From the NCBI RefSeq assembly GCF_000519005.1, contig NZ_JAER01000030.1:1-54462 (forward strand): a stretch of DNA of 54,462 nt, written 5' to 3'. The position numbers and the translations under genes are program-made. Below, piece by piece: positions 15,395 to 22,349 of the stretch. Source of the DNA: Nocardioides sp. J54 (lineage in GTDB: Bacteria > Actinomycetota > Actinomycetes > Propionibacteriales > Nocardioidaceae). How positions within the stretch are numbered: position 1 is the stretch's first letter; each line of letters starts with the position of its first letter. The notes beneath the pieces were generated by a model. The model was not told the DNA's origin, ran no database searches, and worked only from the letters and a program-made list of their open reading frames with translations.

Positions 15395-15406
15395 CAAGAG
15401 GTCTTG
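15395..15406. promoter_or_regulatory. Palindrome CAAGAGGTCTTG
   Basis: The 12-bp inverted repeat (CAAGA/TCTTG around GG) lies just 12 bp from the DUF305 start. It is a possible shared operator in the divergent DUF305/LVIVD region. Confidence 0.4.
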
Positions 15407-15472
15407 TGGGGCGTCCTCACCATAGGACAGCATCGAGGGCACGGAGCCGTACCAACCTTCTCGGGAGTGAAC

Positions 15473-16987
15473 ATGGCGATCCCTGTCCCCCTGCGCCTGC
15501 GCAGGCTCGGCGTCTCAGCGCTGGGCGTCCTGGCGCTCGGCCTCACGGCAGTGACCCTGCCGGCCGTGGCCCACGACGACGGCCACGAGGCGCCGGCGAA
15601 GTGTCCGCCCGGCCAGGAACGTGCCGCCGAACGGGCCGGCGACAACTTCGACCTGGCCTGCCAGCCCGGCCAGGACCTCGCGCAGCTCGACGACGCGGCG
15701 GCGACCCTCGCGCCGGGCGAGGTCGACAAGAGCAAGAACATCAAGCTGCTCGCGAACATCCCGAAGTCCGGGGCGTTCGCCGCCGAGGGCGCGTTCCAGA
15801 CCGACCTCGCCTTCCAGGGCGACTACGCCTTCCAGGGCAACTACGACGGCCTGTCGGTCTACGACATCCGCAAGCCGCACGAGCCGCAGCTGGTGACCCA
15901 GGTGGTCTGCCCCGGCTCGCAGAACGACATCTCCGTGTACGGCGACCTGCTGGTGCTCAGCGTCGACTCGAGCCGCAGCAACGACACCTGCGACAACGTC
16001 GGCCAGTCCGCGACGATCAAGGAGTCGTGGGAGGGCATCCGCGTCTTCGACATCAGCGAGCCCACCGCACCGCAGTACGTCGCGTCGGTCGAGACCAGGT
16101 GCGGCTCGCACACCCACACGCTCGCCCCGTCGAAGGACGGCAAGGACGTCTACGTCTACGTGTCGTCGTACTCCCCGAACGCGAACTTCCCCGACTGCCA
16201 GCCGCCGCACGACCTGATCAGCGTGGTGAAGGTCCCGGTGGACGCGCCGGAGACGGCGGCGGTCGTCAGCGAGCCGGTGCTCTTCCCCGACGGCGGCAAC
16301 CCGTCCGGCGGCTACTCCAGCACGACCTCGGGCTGCCACGACCTGACGGCCTACCCGGCCAAGGACATCGCCGCGGGTGCCTGCATGGGTGACGGCGTGC
16401 TGATCGACATCTCCGACCGGGAGAACCCCGTCGTGACCGAGCAGGTGCGCGACACCGAGAACTTCGCGTTCTGGCACTCGGCGACCTTCAACAACGCCGG
16501 AACCAAGGTGGTCTTCACCGACGAGCTCGGCGGTGGCGGCGGCCCGACCTGCAACCCGACGGTCGGTGACGTCAAGGGCGCCGACGGCATCTACGACATC
16601 GTCGGCGGCAAGCTGGAGTTCAGGTCGTACTTCAAGATCCCGCGCACCCAGGCCAACACCGAGAACTGCGTCGCCCACAACGGCTCGCTGATCCCGGTCA
16701 AGGGCCGCGACATCATGGTGCAGGCGTGGTACCAGGGCGGCATCTCCGTGTGGGACTTCACCGACTCGGCGAACCCGGAGGAGATCGCGTGGTTCGACCG
16801 CGGCCCGCTGTCGGAGGAGCGGCTGATCCTCGGCGGCTCGTGGTCGGCGTACTGGTACAACGGCCACATCTACTCCAGCGACATCCAGATGGGCTTCGAC
16901 GTCTTCAAGGTCAACGACCCGCGCGTGGCCCGGGCCAACGGCGTGACGAGCGACGAGCTCAACGTGCAGTCCCAGACGTCGTACTGA
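15473..16987 (+). CDS. Secreted LVIVD-repeat beta-propeller protein
   Basis: The 504-aa product has a Sec signal (basic RLRRLG, hydrophobic core, cut near VAHDD). The mature part has LVIVD-type blades, for example GDYAFQGNYDGLSVYDI, GDLLVLSVDSS, GIRVFDISEPTAPQYV, GVLIDISDRENPV and GISVWDFTDSANPEEI. Metal- or glycan-type residues are plentiful (HTHTL, HSATF). The function of the family is unknown. GGGAG lies 6 nt before ATG 15473. A strong terminator follows at 17049. Confidence 0.9.
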   Translation: MAIPVPLRLRRLGVSALGVLALGLTAVTLPAVAHDDGHEAPAKCPPGQERAAERAGDNFDLACQPGQDLAQLDDAAATLAPGEVDKSKNIKLLANIPKSGAFAAEGAFQTDLAFQGDYAFQGNYDGLSVYDIRKPHEPQLVTQVVCPGSQNDISVYGDLLVLSVDSSRSNDTCDNVGQSATIKESWEGIRVFDISEPTAPQYVASVETRCGSHTHTLAPSKDGKDVYVYVSSYSPNANFPDCQPPHDLISVVKVPVDAPETAAVVSEPVLFPDGGNPSGGYSSTTSGCHDLTAYPAKDIAAGACMGDGVLIDISDRENPVVTEQVRDTENFAFWHSATFNNAGTKVVFTDELGGGGGPTCNPTVGDVKGADGIYDIVGGKLEFRSYFKIPRTQANTENCVAHNGSLIPVKGRDIMVQAWYQGGISVWDFTDSANPEEIAWFDRGPLSEERLILGGSWSAYWYNGHIYSSDIQMGFDVFKVNDPRVARANGVTSDELNVQSQTSY

Positions 16988-17048
16988 CCGGCAGCCCGGC
17001 AGCACGACACCGGCAGCACGAGACCGGACCTCCTGGCCCCTCCAGGAG

Positions 17049-17079
17049 CGGAGCCCCCGTCGACCCGACGGGGGCTCCG
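17049..17079. terminator. 14-bp stem terminator after the LVIVD gene
   Basis: Arms CGGAGCCCCCGTCG and its complement around a 3-nt loop ACC, without a long T-run. It can serve both the LVIVD gene and the convergent GDT1 gene. Confidence 0.85.
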
Positions 17080-17113
17080 TTGCGTCCGGGGGGCGTCCGG
17101 CGAGCGGCCGGCG

Positions 17114-17692
17114 TCAGAGCCAGCCCGTGCCGTCCGCCACGAGCAGGAGGCCGAAGAGCGCGAAGAGTGTCGCGGCGCCATAGGCGATGACCTTCTCGGG
17201 CAGCCGCTTGCCGAGCATCGCCCCGACCAGGATCGCCAGCGCGTCGGCGGCGACCATCCCCAGCGTGGAGCCCAGCCAGGTGCCGAACCAGCCCTCCTGG
17301 GTGGCGAGGGTGATCGTGGCGAGCATGGTCTTGTCACCGAGCTCGGCGAGGAAGAACGCGACGCCCACGGCGAGGATCGCGGCACCGGTGGCGTTGCGGG
17401 CCTTGTCGGCCTCCTCGTCGGTGAGCTCGTCGCCGCGCAGCGTCCACAGCGCGAAGCCGATGAAGGCCAGGCCGGCGACGACCGAGATCGTGCCCTGGTA
17501 GTCGGCGAACGCGTCGCCGATCAGCGCACCGATGCCGACCGAGGCGAGGTGGACGAGCGCGGTGGCGGCGGTGATGCCGATGAGCACGTCACGGGCGCGG
17601 TAGCGCGCCGCGAAGGTCATCGCCATCAGCTGGCTCTTGTCGCCGAGCTCGGCGACGAAGATGACCGCGGTGGACAGCAGGAAGGCGTACAT
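17114..17692 (-). CDS. TMEM165/GDT1 (UPF0016) cation exporter, Mn2+-riboswitch controlled
   Basis: The 192-aa product has six to seven membrane helices in two inverted halves, each with the UPF0016 signature: FVAELGDKSQLMAMTFAARY at residue 12 and FFLAELGDKTMLATITLATQ in the second half. GDT1 proteins exchange Ca2+ or Mn2+ for protons; bacterial members protect against excess Mn2+. The ATG is preceded by GAGAGGAAA, which lies inside a hairpin, and a yybP-ykoY Mn2+-sensing leader sits upstream. Expression should therefore rise with Mn2+, which fits efflux of that metal. Confidence 0.94.
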   Translation of the reverse strand: MYAFLLSTAVIFVAELGDKSQLMAMTFAARYRARDVLIGITAATALVHLASVGIGALIGDAFADYQGTISVVAGLAFIGFALWTLRGDELTDEEADKARNATGAAILAVGVAFFLAELGDKTMLATITLATQEGWFGTWLGSTLGMVAADALAILVGAMLGKRLPEKVIAYGAATLFALFGLLLVADGTGWL

Positions 17693-17703
17693 GGGGTGGA
17701 TTT

Positions 17704-17725
17704 CCTCTCGGCGCCGGCCGAGGGG
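17704..17725 (-). promoter_or_regulatory. Hairpin hiding the GDT1 Shine-Dalgarno
   Basis: Stem CTCGGC/GCCGAG with a GGC-type 4-nt loop, plus two outer C-G pairs past one mismatch. The outer strand includes GAGAGG, so the closed form blocks ribosomes. It is the likely expression platform of the riboswitch. Confidence 0.6.
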
Positions 17726-17774
17726 AGTCCGCTCCGGACGCTCTCGACCAGGCGCCCGTCAGGGTCGGCGATCT

Positions 17775-17876
17775 GGTCGAAAGTCTCGTCCGCCACCTGA
17801 CTCACCGGTGGCCTGCCGCACCGGACCCGGAGGTCAGTGTGTCGACGCGGCTGTTGGGGACTACTCCCTTTCGCCG
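17775..17876 (-). ncRNA. yybP-ykoY manganese riboswitch aptamer
   Basis: On the minus strand the leader reads CGAAAGGGAGTAG, later GTCGACACACTGACC, CCGGTGAGTC and finally GACGAGACTTTCG. The GGGAGTAG box and the GACGAGACTTTCG end are, as I recall, conserved in actinobacterial yybP-ykoY elements. The terminal CGAAAG and CTTTCG close stem P1. UPF0016 genes are classic targets of this Mn2+ riboswitch. A covariance-model scan would confirm it. Confidence 0.86.
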
Positions 17877-17933
17877 TCCACCCTAGCCGGTGCCTGCCGT
17901 CGCACCGGAATCACCACGGCAGCCCCGGACGGG

Positions 17934-18170
17934 TCAGCGGATGGGCAGGCCCTGGATCCGCTGCGCGGTGTCGCCGGAGACGCGGCCGCGCTCCCACTCC
18001 GGGAAGGTGGCCCTGGCGTCGAGGTCGGCGCGCGGGTTGGCGCGCAGGTAGTCGGCGACCGCCCGCTCCGGGTCGATCCGCTCACCGTTGACGATGAGCC
18101 TCCGGTAGGCGACCAGCTGGCGGACGGACCACGCCCGTCCCGCCTCCATCCGTCGATGATCCCGAGTCAT
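17934..18170 (-). CDS. Small hypothetical protein, 78 aa
   Basis: The frame starts at ATG 18170, exactly 7 nt after a TAGCGT box, so a leaderless gene is likely. The product is soluble and charged, with helices AWSVRQLVAYRRLIVNGERI and PERAVADYLRANPRADLD, and ends RIQGLPIR. I do not recognise it. The longer upstream extension of this frame is the antisense shadow of the neighbouring plus-strand gene. It is divergent from the MbcA-like gene at 18231. Confidence 0.6.
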   Translation of the reverse strand: MTRDHRRMEAGRAWSVRQLVAYRRLIVNGERIDPERAVADYLRANPRADLDARATFPEWERGRVSGDTAQRIQGLPIR

Positions 18171-18177
18171 GGGCAGC

Positions 18178-18183
18178 ACGCTA
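18178..18183 (-). promoter_or_regulatory. -10 box TAGCGT, N7 to ATG (78-aa protein)
   Basis: Main support that the small gene is real. Confidence 0.55.
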
Positions 18184-18230
18184 ACCGACCGCGTGCGCTC
18201 TTCCCAGCGGGGATGGGAGGCTTGGTCACC

Positions 18231-18908
18231 ATGCAGGACGAGCAGCACGCGTACGACGCCGCCGGCACCGGCCCCCGGCTGGCGGCCTGGCTCGAGGAGC
18301 TCGGCCTGGCCGGCCAGCTGGCGGAGGCCGGCCTGCCGACCTTCGAGCGCGACCTCGGTGGTGCGGTGCACTGGCGCGACCCCGGCACCGGCGCTCCGCT
18401 GACGCCCGAGCAGCTCGCCGACCTCGACCGCGTGCTGCGCCAGGACGGGGACGACCCGGCGCACGCCGTGCCGGTCACGCTGGTGCAGCTGCGCCGCAAG
18501 GCGCAGGTCCGCGCCGCGCTGCTGGCCAGCCCCTGCCACACCTACGCGAGCCTGGCCGAGGTGCGCGGCACCTCGGAGAACGCTGCCCGGTTCGCGGTGC
18601 ACAAGGCGGCCGGGCGCAACGCGCTGCTGGTGGTGCCGCACGAGGGCGGCACGCTGGTGCCGGCCTTCCAGCTCACCGACGCCGGCGAGCTGCGCGACGA
18701 GCTCGCGCCGGTGCTCGAGCCGCTGCTGGCGGCCCGGATGGACCCGTGGCAGGTGTGGGCGTGGCTGACCCAGCCGGCTGCGCTGCTCGGCGGCGCGGTG
18801 CCGCACGAGGCGGTGCGTGACGAGGAGGAGGCAGCGATCGTGCGCCACGCCGCCGTCCGGCTGGCGGAGGTCTCGGCCGCACCCCAGCGCGGAGGCGCCG
18901 CCGGCTGA
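18231..18908 (+). CDS. MbcA/ParS-like (antitoxin toxin-binding domain) protein, orphan
   Basis: The 225-aa product is soluble and starts at ATG 18231, 11 nt after GGGAGG. The middle looks like a DNA-binding helical part (RRKAQVRAALLASPCHTYAS, GTSENAARFAVHKAAG). The C-terminus resembles the Xre/MbcA/ParS toxin-binding domain: MDPWQVWAWLTQPAALLGG then PHEAVRDEEEAAIV. Proteins of this type usually pair with a RES-domain toxin, but no such gene is adjacent. It could be an orphan regulator. The similarity is moderate. Confidence 0.6.
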   Translation: MQDEQHAYDAAGTGPRLAAWLEELGLAGQLAEAGLPTFERDLGGAVHWRDPGTGAPLTPEQLADLDRVLRQDGDDPAHAVPVTLVQLRRKAQVRAALLASPCHTYASLAEVRGTSENAARFAVHKAAGRNALLVVPHEGGTLVPAFQLTDAGELRDELAPVLEPLLAARMDPWQVWAWLTQPAALLGGAVPHEAVRDEEEAAIVRHAAVRLAEVSAAPQRGGAAG

Positions 18909-18927
18909 CCCGCAGACCGCCGCCTGC

Positions 18928-20151
18928 TCAGCCGCGGACCTGCCAGCGCAGCACCTCGAGCGCGACCCAGACCCGCAGCGGGTCCTCCGCGAGCGGGCGG
19001 GGCAGCAGCTCGTCGACGCGGGCGAGCCGACGCAGCACCGTGTTGCGGTGCGTGAACAGCCGGGCCGCGGCGGCCGAGGCGTTGCCGAGCTCGGCGAGGT
19101 AGACCCGCACCGTCTCGTGCAGCTCGTCCGGGGCGTCGGCCAGCTCGCCGAGCACCTGCGCGACGTACTCCGCCGCGCGGGCCTCGTCGCGCGTCACCAG
19201 CGTCGCCAGCTGCACGTCGGCGAAGGCGACGAGCTGGTCAGCGGTGCCCAGCCGCGCCACGAGGCGGCGGGCCTCGACGGCGTCGTGGTGGCTGCGCCGG
19301 AAGCCTTCCACCCCGCGGGCCGGCCCACCGAGCGCGACCCGCACCTCCGGGGTGCGCCGCAGGGCGGCCACCAGCTGGTCGCGGTCGGGCTCGGTGGCGA
19401 CCGGCAGCCACACCCACAGCGTCCCGGCGGCCGCGAGCACGGTCAGCCGCTGCCGGGCACCGCACGCGCGCATCACCGTCTCGGCCGCCCGCTCGAGCCG
19501 GCCGAGGTCGCTCTCGGGGTCGGTCGTCCAGACCACCGCCGCCGTGTGGTCACCGTCGAGCGGGTGCGCGAGCACCGACTCGGCCCGGGTCAGCGAGACC
19601 GGGGCGCCCTCGAGCACCAGCGCCACCATGTCGCGCCGCTCAGCCTGCGACCCGCGGGTCAGCTCGTCGCGCTCGGCCGCCATCCGCTCGGTCACCGCCT
19701 CGATCGTCTCGTCGACGAACGCCGAGATCGACGCGGCGGAGACCTGCAGCAGCTCCTCCAGCTCGTCGGAGTCGCGGGTCAGGCCGAAGCAGATCCGCAT
19801 CCACGACTCCCACGCCACGTTCTGCCCGGTGCGGTAGGCGTCCAGGCCGACCGCGTCCAGCCCGCGGCGCACCAGATCGCGCGCGACGTCGAGCTGCACC
19901 GTGCTGGTGTTGGCCGGCACCGGCTCGCCCGGGGCGCGGACGTTGGCGCTCGCCCAGGCGAAGAGGTTGTCGAAGTTCGCCCGGCGCAGGGCCTCCGCGA
20001 GCGCGGGGTCGGCGGCGATCGCGGCGGTCGAGGGGGCGGACAGCGTCGCCTCGTGGACGGCTTCGACCCACTGCTCCTGCGACTGCACCGCCGCCTCCGC
20101 AGCCTGCCGGATCAGCTCCCGCGTGCGCGGCGAGGGGTCCGGCCAGCTCAT
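18928..20151 (-). CDS. PucR/CdaR-family transcriptional regulator
   Basis: The 407-aa product ends in the PucR C-terminal HTH_30 helix: TVRVYLAELGNASAAAARLF followed by HRNTVLRRLARVDEL. Before it is a GGDEF-like CdaR domain (residues about 170-300). The N-terminus is a helical signal-sensing part. PucR-type regulators usually activate purine or sugar-diacid catabolism, but no catabolic genes are near, so the target is unknown. The -10 box TATGCT lies 6 nt before ATG 20151. Confidence 0.87.
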   Translation of the reverse strand: MSWPDPSPRTRELIRQAAEAAVQSQEQWVEAVHEATLSAPSTAAIAADPALAEALRRANFDNLFAWASANVRAPGEPVPANTSTVQLDVARDLVRRGLDAVGLDAYRTGQNVAWESWMRICFGLTRDSDELEELLQVSAASISAFVDETIEAVTERMAAERDELTRGSQAERRDMVALVLEGAPVSLTRAESVLAHPLDGDHTAAVVWTTDPESDLGRLERAAETVMRACGARQRLTVLAAAGTLWVWLPVATEPDRDQLVAALRRTPEVRVALGGPARGVEGFRRSHHDAVEARRLVARLGTADQLVAFADVQLATLVTRDEARAAEYVAQVLGELADAPDELHETVRVYLAELGNASAAAARLFTHRNTVLRRLARVDELLPRPLAEDPLRVWVALEVLRWQVRG

Positions 20152-20157
20152 GGCGGG

Positions 20158-20163
20158 AGCATA
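20158..20163 (-). promoter_or_regulatory. -10 box TATGCT, N6 to ATG (PucR)
   Basis: No Shine-Dalgarno is visible in front of the start. Confidence 0.55.
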
Positions 20164-20180
20164 GGGCCCGCCGGCCCCGG

Positions 20181-20666
20181 TCAGGGGGCGCGGAAGACCA
20201 CGCTGACGAAGACGGTGCCGCTGCCGTCACGCCAGGCGCCGACGCCGGCCTGCCGGAACTTGCGGGTCAGGATCACGTCACGGTGGCTGCGCGAGTGCAT
20301 CCAGGCGCGGACCACGACGGCCGCCTTGTTGAAGCCGCGGCCGCGGGCGATGATCTCGCCGACGAGGCGGCCTCCGCAGCCGGTGAACACCCGGCGCAGG
20401 CCGGGGTAGTGCACCATCCGGTTCTCGTTCGCCATCCGGCGGGCGCGGCTCTCGGCGTACCGGTCGACGCAGGCCGAGGCCTTGACCCCCCGCATGCCGT
20501 TGTTGGCACGCCGCTTGTTGATGTGCCGCATCACGTTGCGCTCGTAGGTGTTGCTCTTGGCCACGACGGTGCGGGCCTCCGCGGCGGGAGGCGCGGCGTC
20601 AGGCGCCGCGACCAGCGCGGCGGACGCCATCAGGCCGACGGCAGCGGAGCGGAGAAATCTGGTCAT
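20181..20666 (-). CDS. Secreted CAP/SCP-domain protein
   Basis: The 161-aa product has a signal peptide (MTRFLRSAAVGLMASAALVA) and one CAP domain: NVMRHINKRRANNGM, ACVDRYAESRARRMANENRM, GEIIARG, VVRAWMHSRSHRDVILTRKF. The CAP metal/His residues His-Ser/Thr-Arg-Asp are visible in SRSHRD. Bacterial CAP proteins are extracellular with mostly unknown activity. AAAGGAAC lies 8 nt before the ATG. It is divergent from the EthA-like gene. Confidence 0.9.
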   Translation of the reverse strand: MTRFLRSAAVGLMASAALVAAPDAAPPAAEARTVVAKSNTYERNVMRHINKRRANNGMRGVKASACVDRYAESRARRMANENRMVHYPGLRRVFTGCGGRLVGEIIARGRGFNKAAVVVRAWMHSRSHRDVILTRKFRQAGVGAWRDGSGTVFVSVVFRAP

Positions 20667-20759
20667 GCGAGGTGTTCCTTTCCGAGTCAAGTCCCACCTG
20701 TCCCCCCCGGGCATGTCCCTCCGGCGGTACCCGACACCCCCGCGTCGGGAGTCGGGGGC

Positions 20760-20775
20760 GCACCCGATCGGGTGC
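20760..20775. promoter_or_regulatory. 16-bp palindrome GCACCCGATCGGGTGC
   Basis: A perfect palindrome in the 186-bp divergent region of the CAP gene and the monooxygenase. It is a candidate operator for one or both. Confidence 0.6.
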
Positions 20776-20852
20776 ACTCCGCACCACCTGCAGGGCGCAC
20801 ACGGGGCCAGATGACCTGCCGTCGTCCACGCAGCGGGACGCACCATGGAGAC

Positions 20853-22337
20853 ATGACCAGCAGCCCCGAACACCTCGACGTCCTCGTCGTCGGCGCCGGC
20901 ATCTCCGGCATCGGCGCGGCGCGCTACCTGCTCACCGAGCGGCCCGGGACCACCTTCGCGGTGCTCGAGGCGCGTGGGGCGTCCGGCGGCACATGGGACC
21001 TGTTCCGCTACCCCGGCATCCGTTCCGACTCCGACCTCCACACCTTCGGCTACGAGTTCAAGCCGTGGACCGACCCGAAGTCGATCGCGAGTGCGGACCG
21101 GATCCTCGCCTACCTGCGCGAGACGTCCGAGGAGTACGGCGTCGAGCCGCACGTGCGCTACCACCACCGGGTCGTCGACGCCGCGTGGTCGACCGCGGAC
21201 GCCCGCTGGACGGTGCGGGTCGAGCGCACCGACACCGGCGATCAGCTCACCCTGACCGCGGGCTGGATCTTCGGCGCGACCGGCTACTACGACTACGACG
21301 CCGGCTACGCGCCGGACTTCCCCGGACGCGACCGGTTCCGCGGCGAGGTCGTGCACCCGCAGCACTGGCCCGAGGACCTCGACCATGCGGGCAAGCGGGT
21401 CGTCGTCATCGGCTCCGGCGCCACCGCGGTCACCCTCGTCCCGGCGCTGGTCGCGGAGGGCGCGGCCCACGTGACGATGCTGCAGCGCACGCCGACGTAC
21501 GTCATGCCGGTGCCGTCGGAGGACAAGCTGGCCAACCGGCTGCGCTCGGTGCTGGGCGAGCAGCGCGGCTACGCGCTGGCGCGGCGCAAGAACATCCTCA
21601 AGCAGCGCCTGGTCTGGCAGTTCTGCCAGACCTTCCCGCGCACCGCGCGGACGCTCATCCGCACGGTCAACGAACGCGCGCTGCCCGACGGGTTCGACGT
21701 CGACACGCACTTCAACCCGCCGTACGACCCGTGGGACCAGCGGCTGTGCGCCGTCCCGGACGGCGACCTGTTCCGCACCATCCGCGACGGCCACGCCGAC
21801 GTGGTCACCGACCGGATCCGCACCTTCACCGAGGACGGCATCGAGCTGGAGTCCGGCGAGCACCTCGCGGCCGACGTCGTCGTCACCGCGACCGGGCTCA
21901 ACCTGCGCCTCTTCGGCGGCATCGCCATCACCGTGGACGGCACGCCGCTGCACGCGCCCGACCACGTCGCCTACAAGGGGATGATGCTCAGCGGCGTCCC
22001 CAACCTGGCCTTCGCGATCGGCTACACGAACTCGTCGTGGACGCTCAAGGTCGGCCTGCTGTGCGAGCACTTCTGCCGCCTGCTGGCGCACATGGAGGAG
22101 CACGGCCACGACGTGTGCGTGCCCGAGGCGCCGGAGATGGAGACGCGGCCCCTGCTCGACTTCGCGGCCGGCTACGTGCAACGCTCCATCGACGACCTGC
22201 CGCGCCAGGGCGACCGCTACCCGTGGCTGATGTCGATGTCGTACGCCGAGGACGTGCGCCTCGTGCGCGGCGGGCCCGTGGTGGACGAGCACCTGCGCTT
22301 CGCCACGCGCGAGCGCGAGGCGGTCACAGCCGGCTGA
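20853..22337 (+). CDS. EthA-like flavin Baeyer-Villiger monooxygenase
   Basis: The 494-aa product has the FAD loop VLVVGAGISGIGAARYLL at residue 10 and the NADPH loop VVVIGSGATAVTLVP at residue about 185. The FxGxxxHxxxW motif appears as FRGEVVHPQHWP. The order and the GGTWDLFRYPGIRSDSDL motif match the class B EthA subfamily, which oxidises ketones and activates ethionamide in mycobacteria. GGAG lies two bases before the ATG. Its regulator is not obvious; the 16-bp palindrome upstream is a candidate site. The physiological substrate is unknown. Confidence 0.93.
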   Translation: MTSSPEHLDVLVVGAGISGIGAARYLLTERPGTTFAVLEARGASGGTWDLFRYPGIRSDSDLHTFGYEFKPWTDPKSIASADRILAYLRETSEEYGVEPHVRYHHRVVDAAWSTADARWTVRVERTDTGDQLTLTAGWIFGATGYYDYDAGYAPDFPGRDRFRGEVVHPQHWPEDLDHAGKRVVVIGSGATAVTLVPALVAEGAAHVTMLQRTPTYVMPVPSEDKLANRLRSVLGEQRGYALARRKNILKQRLVWQFCQTFPRTARTLIRTVNERALPDGFDVDTHFNPPYDPWDQRLCAVPDGDLFRTIRDGHADVVTDRIRTFTEDGIELESGEHLAADVVVTATGLNLRLFGGIAITVDGTPLHAPDHVAYKGMMLSGVPNLAFAIGYTNSSWTLKVGLLCEHFCRLLAHMEEHGHDVCVPEAPEMETRPLLDFAAGYVQRSIDDLPRQGDRYPWLMSMSYAEDVRLVRGGPVVDEHLRFATREREAVTAG

Positions 22338-22349
22338 GCCGGGGGCCGG

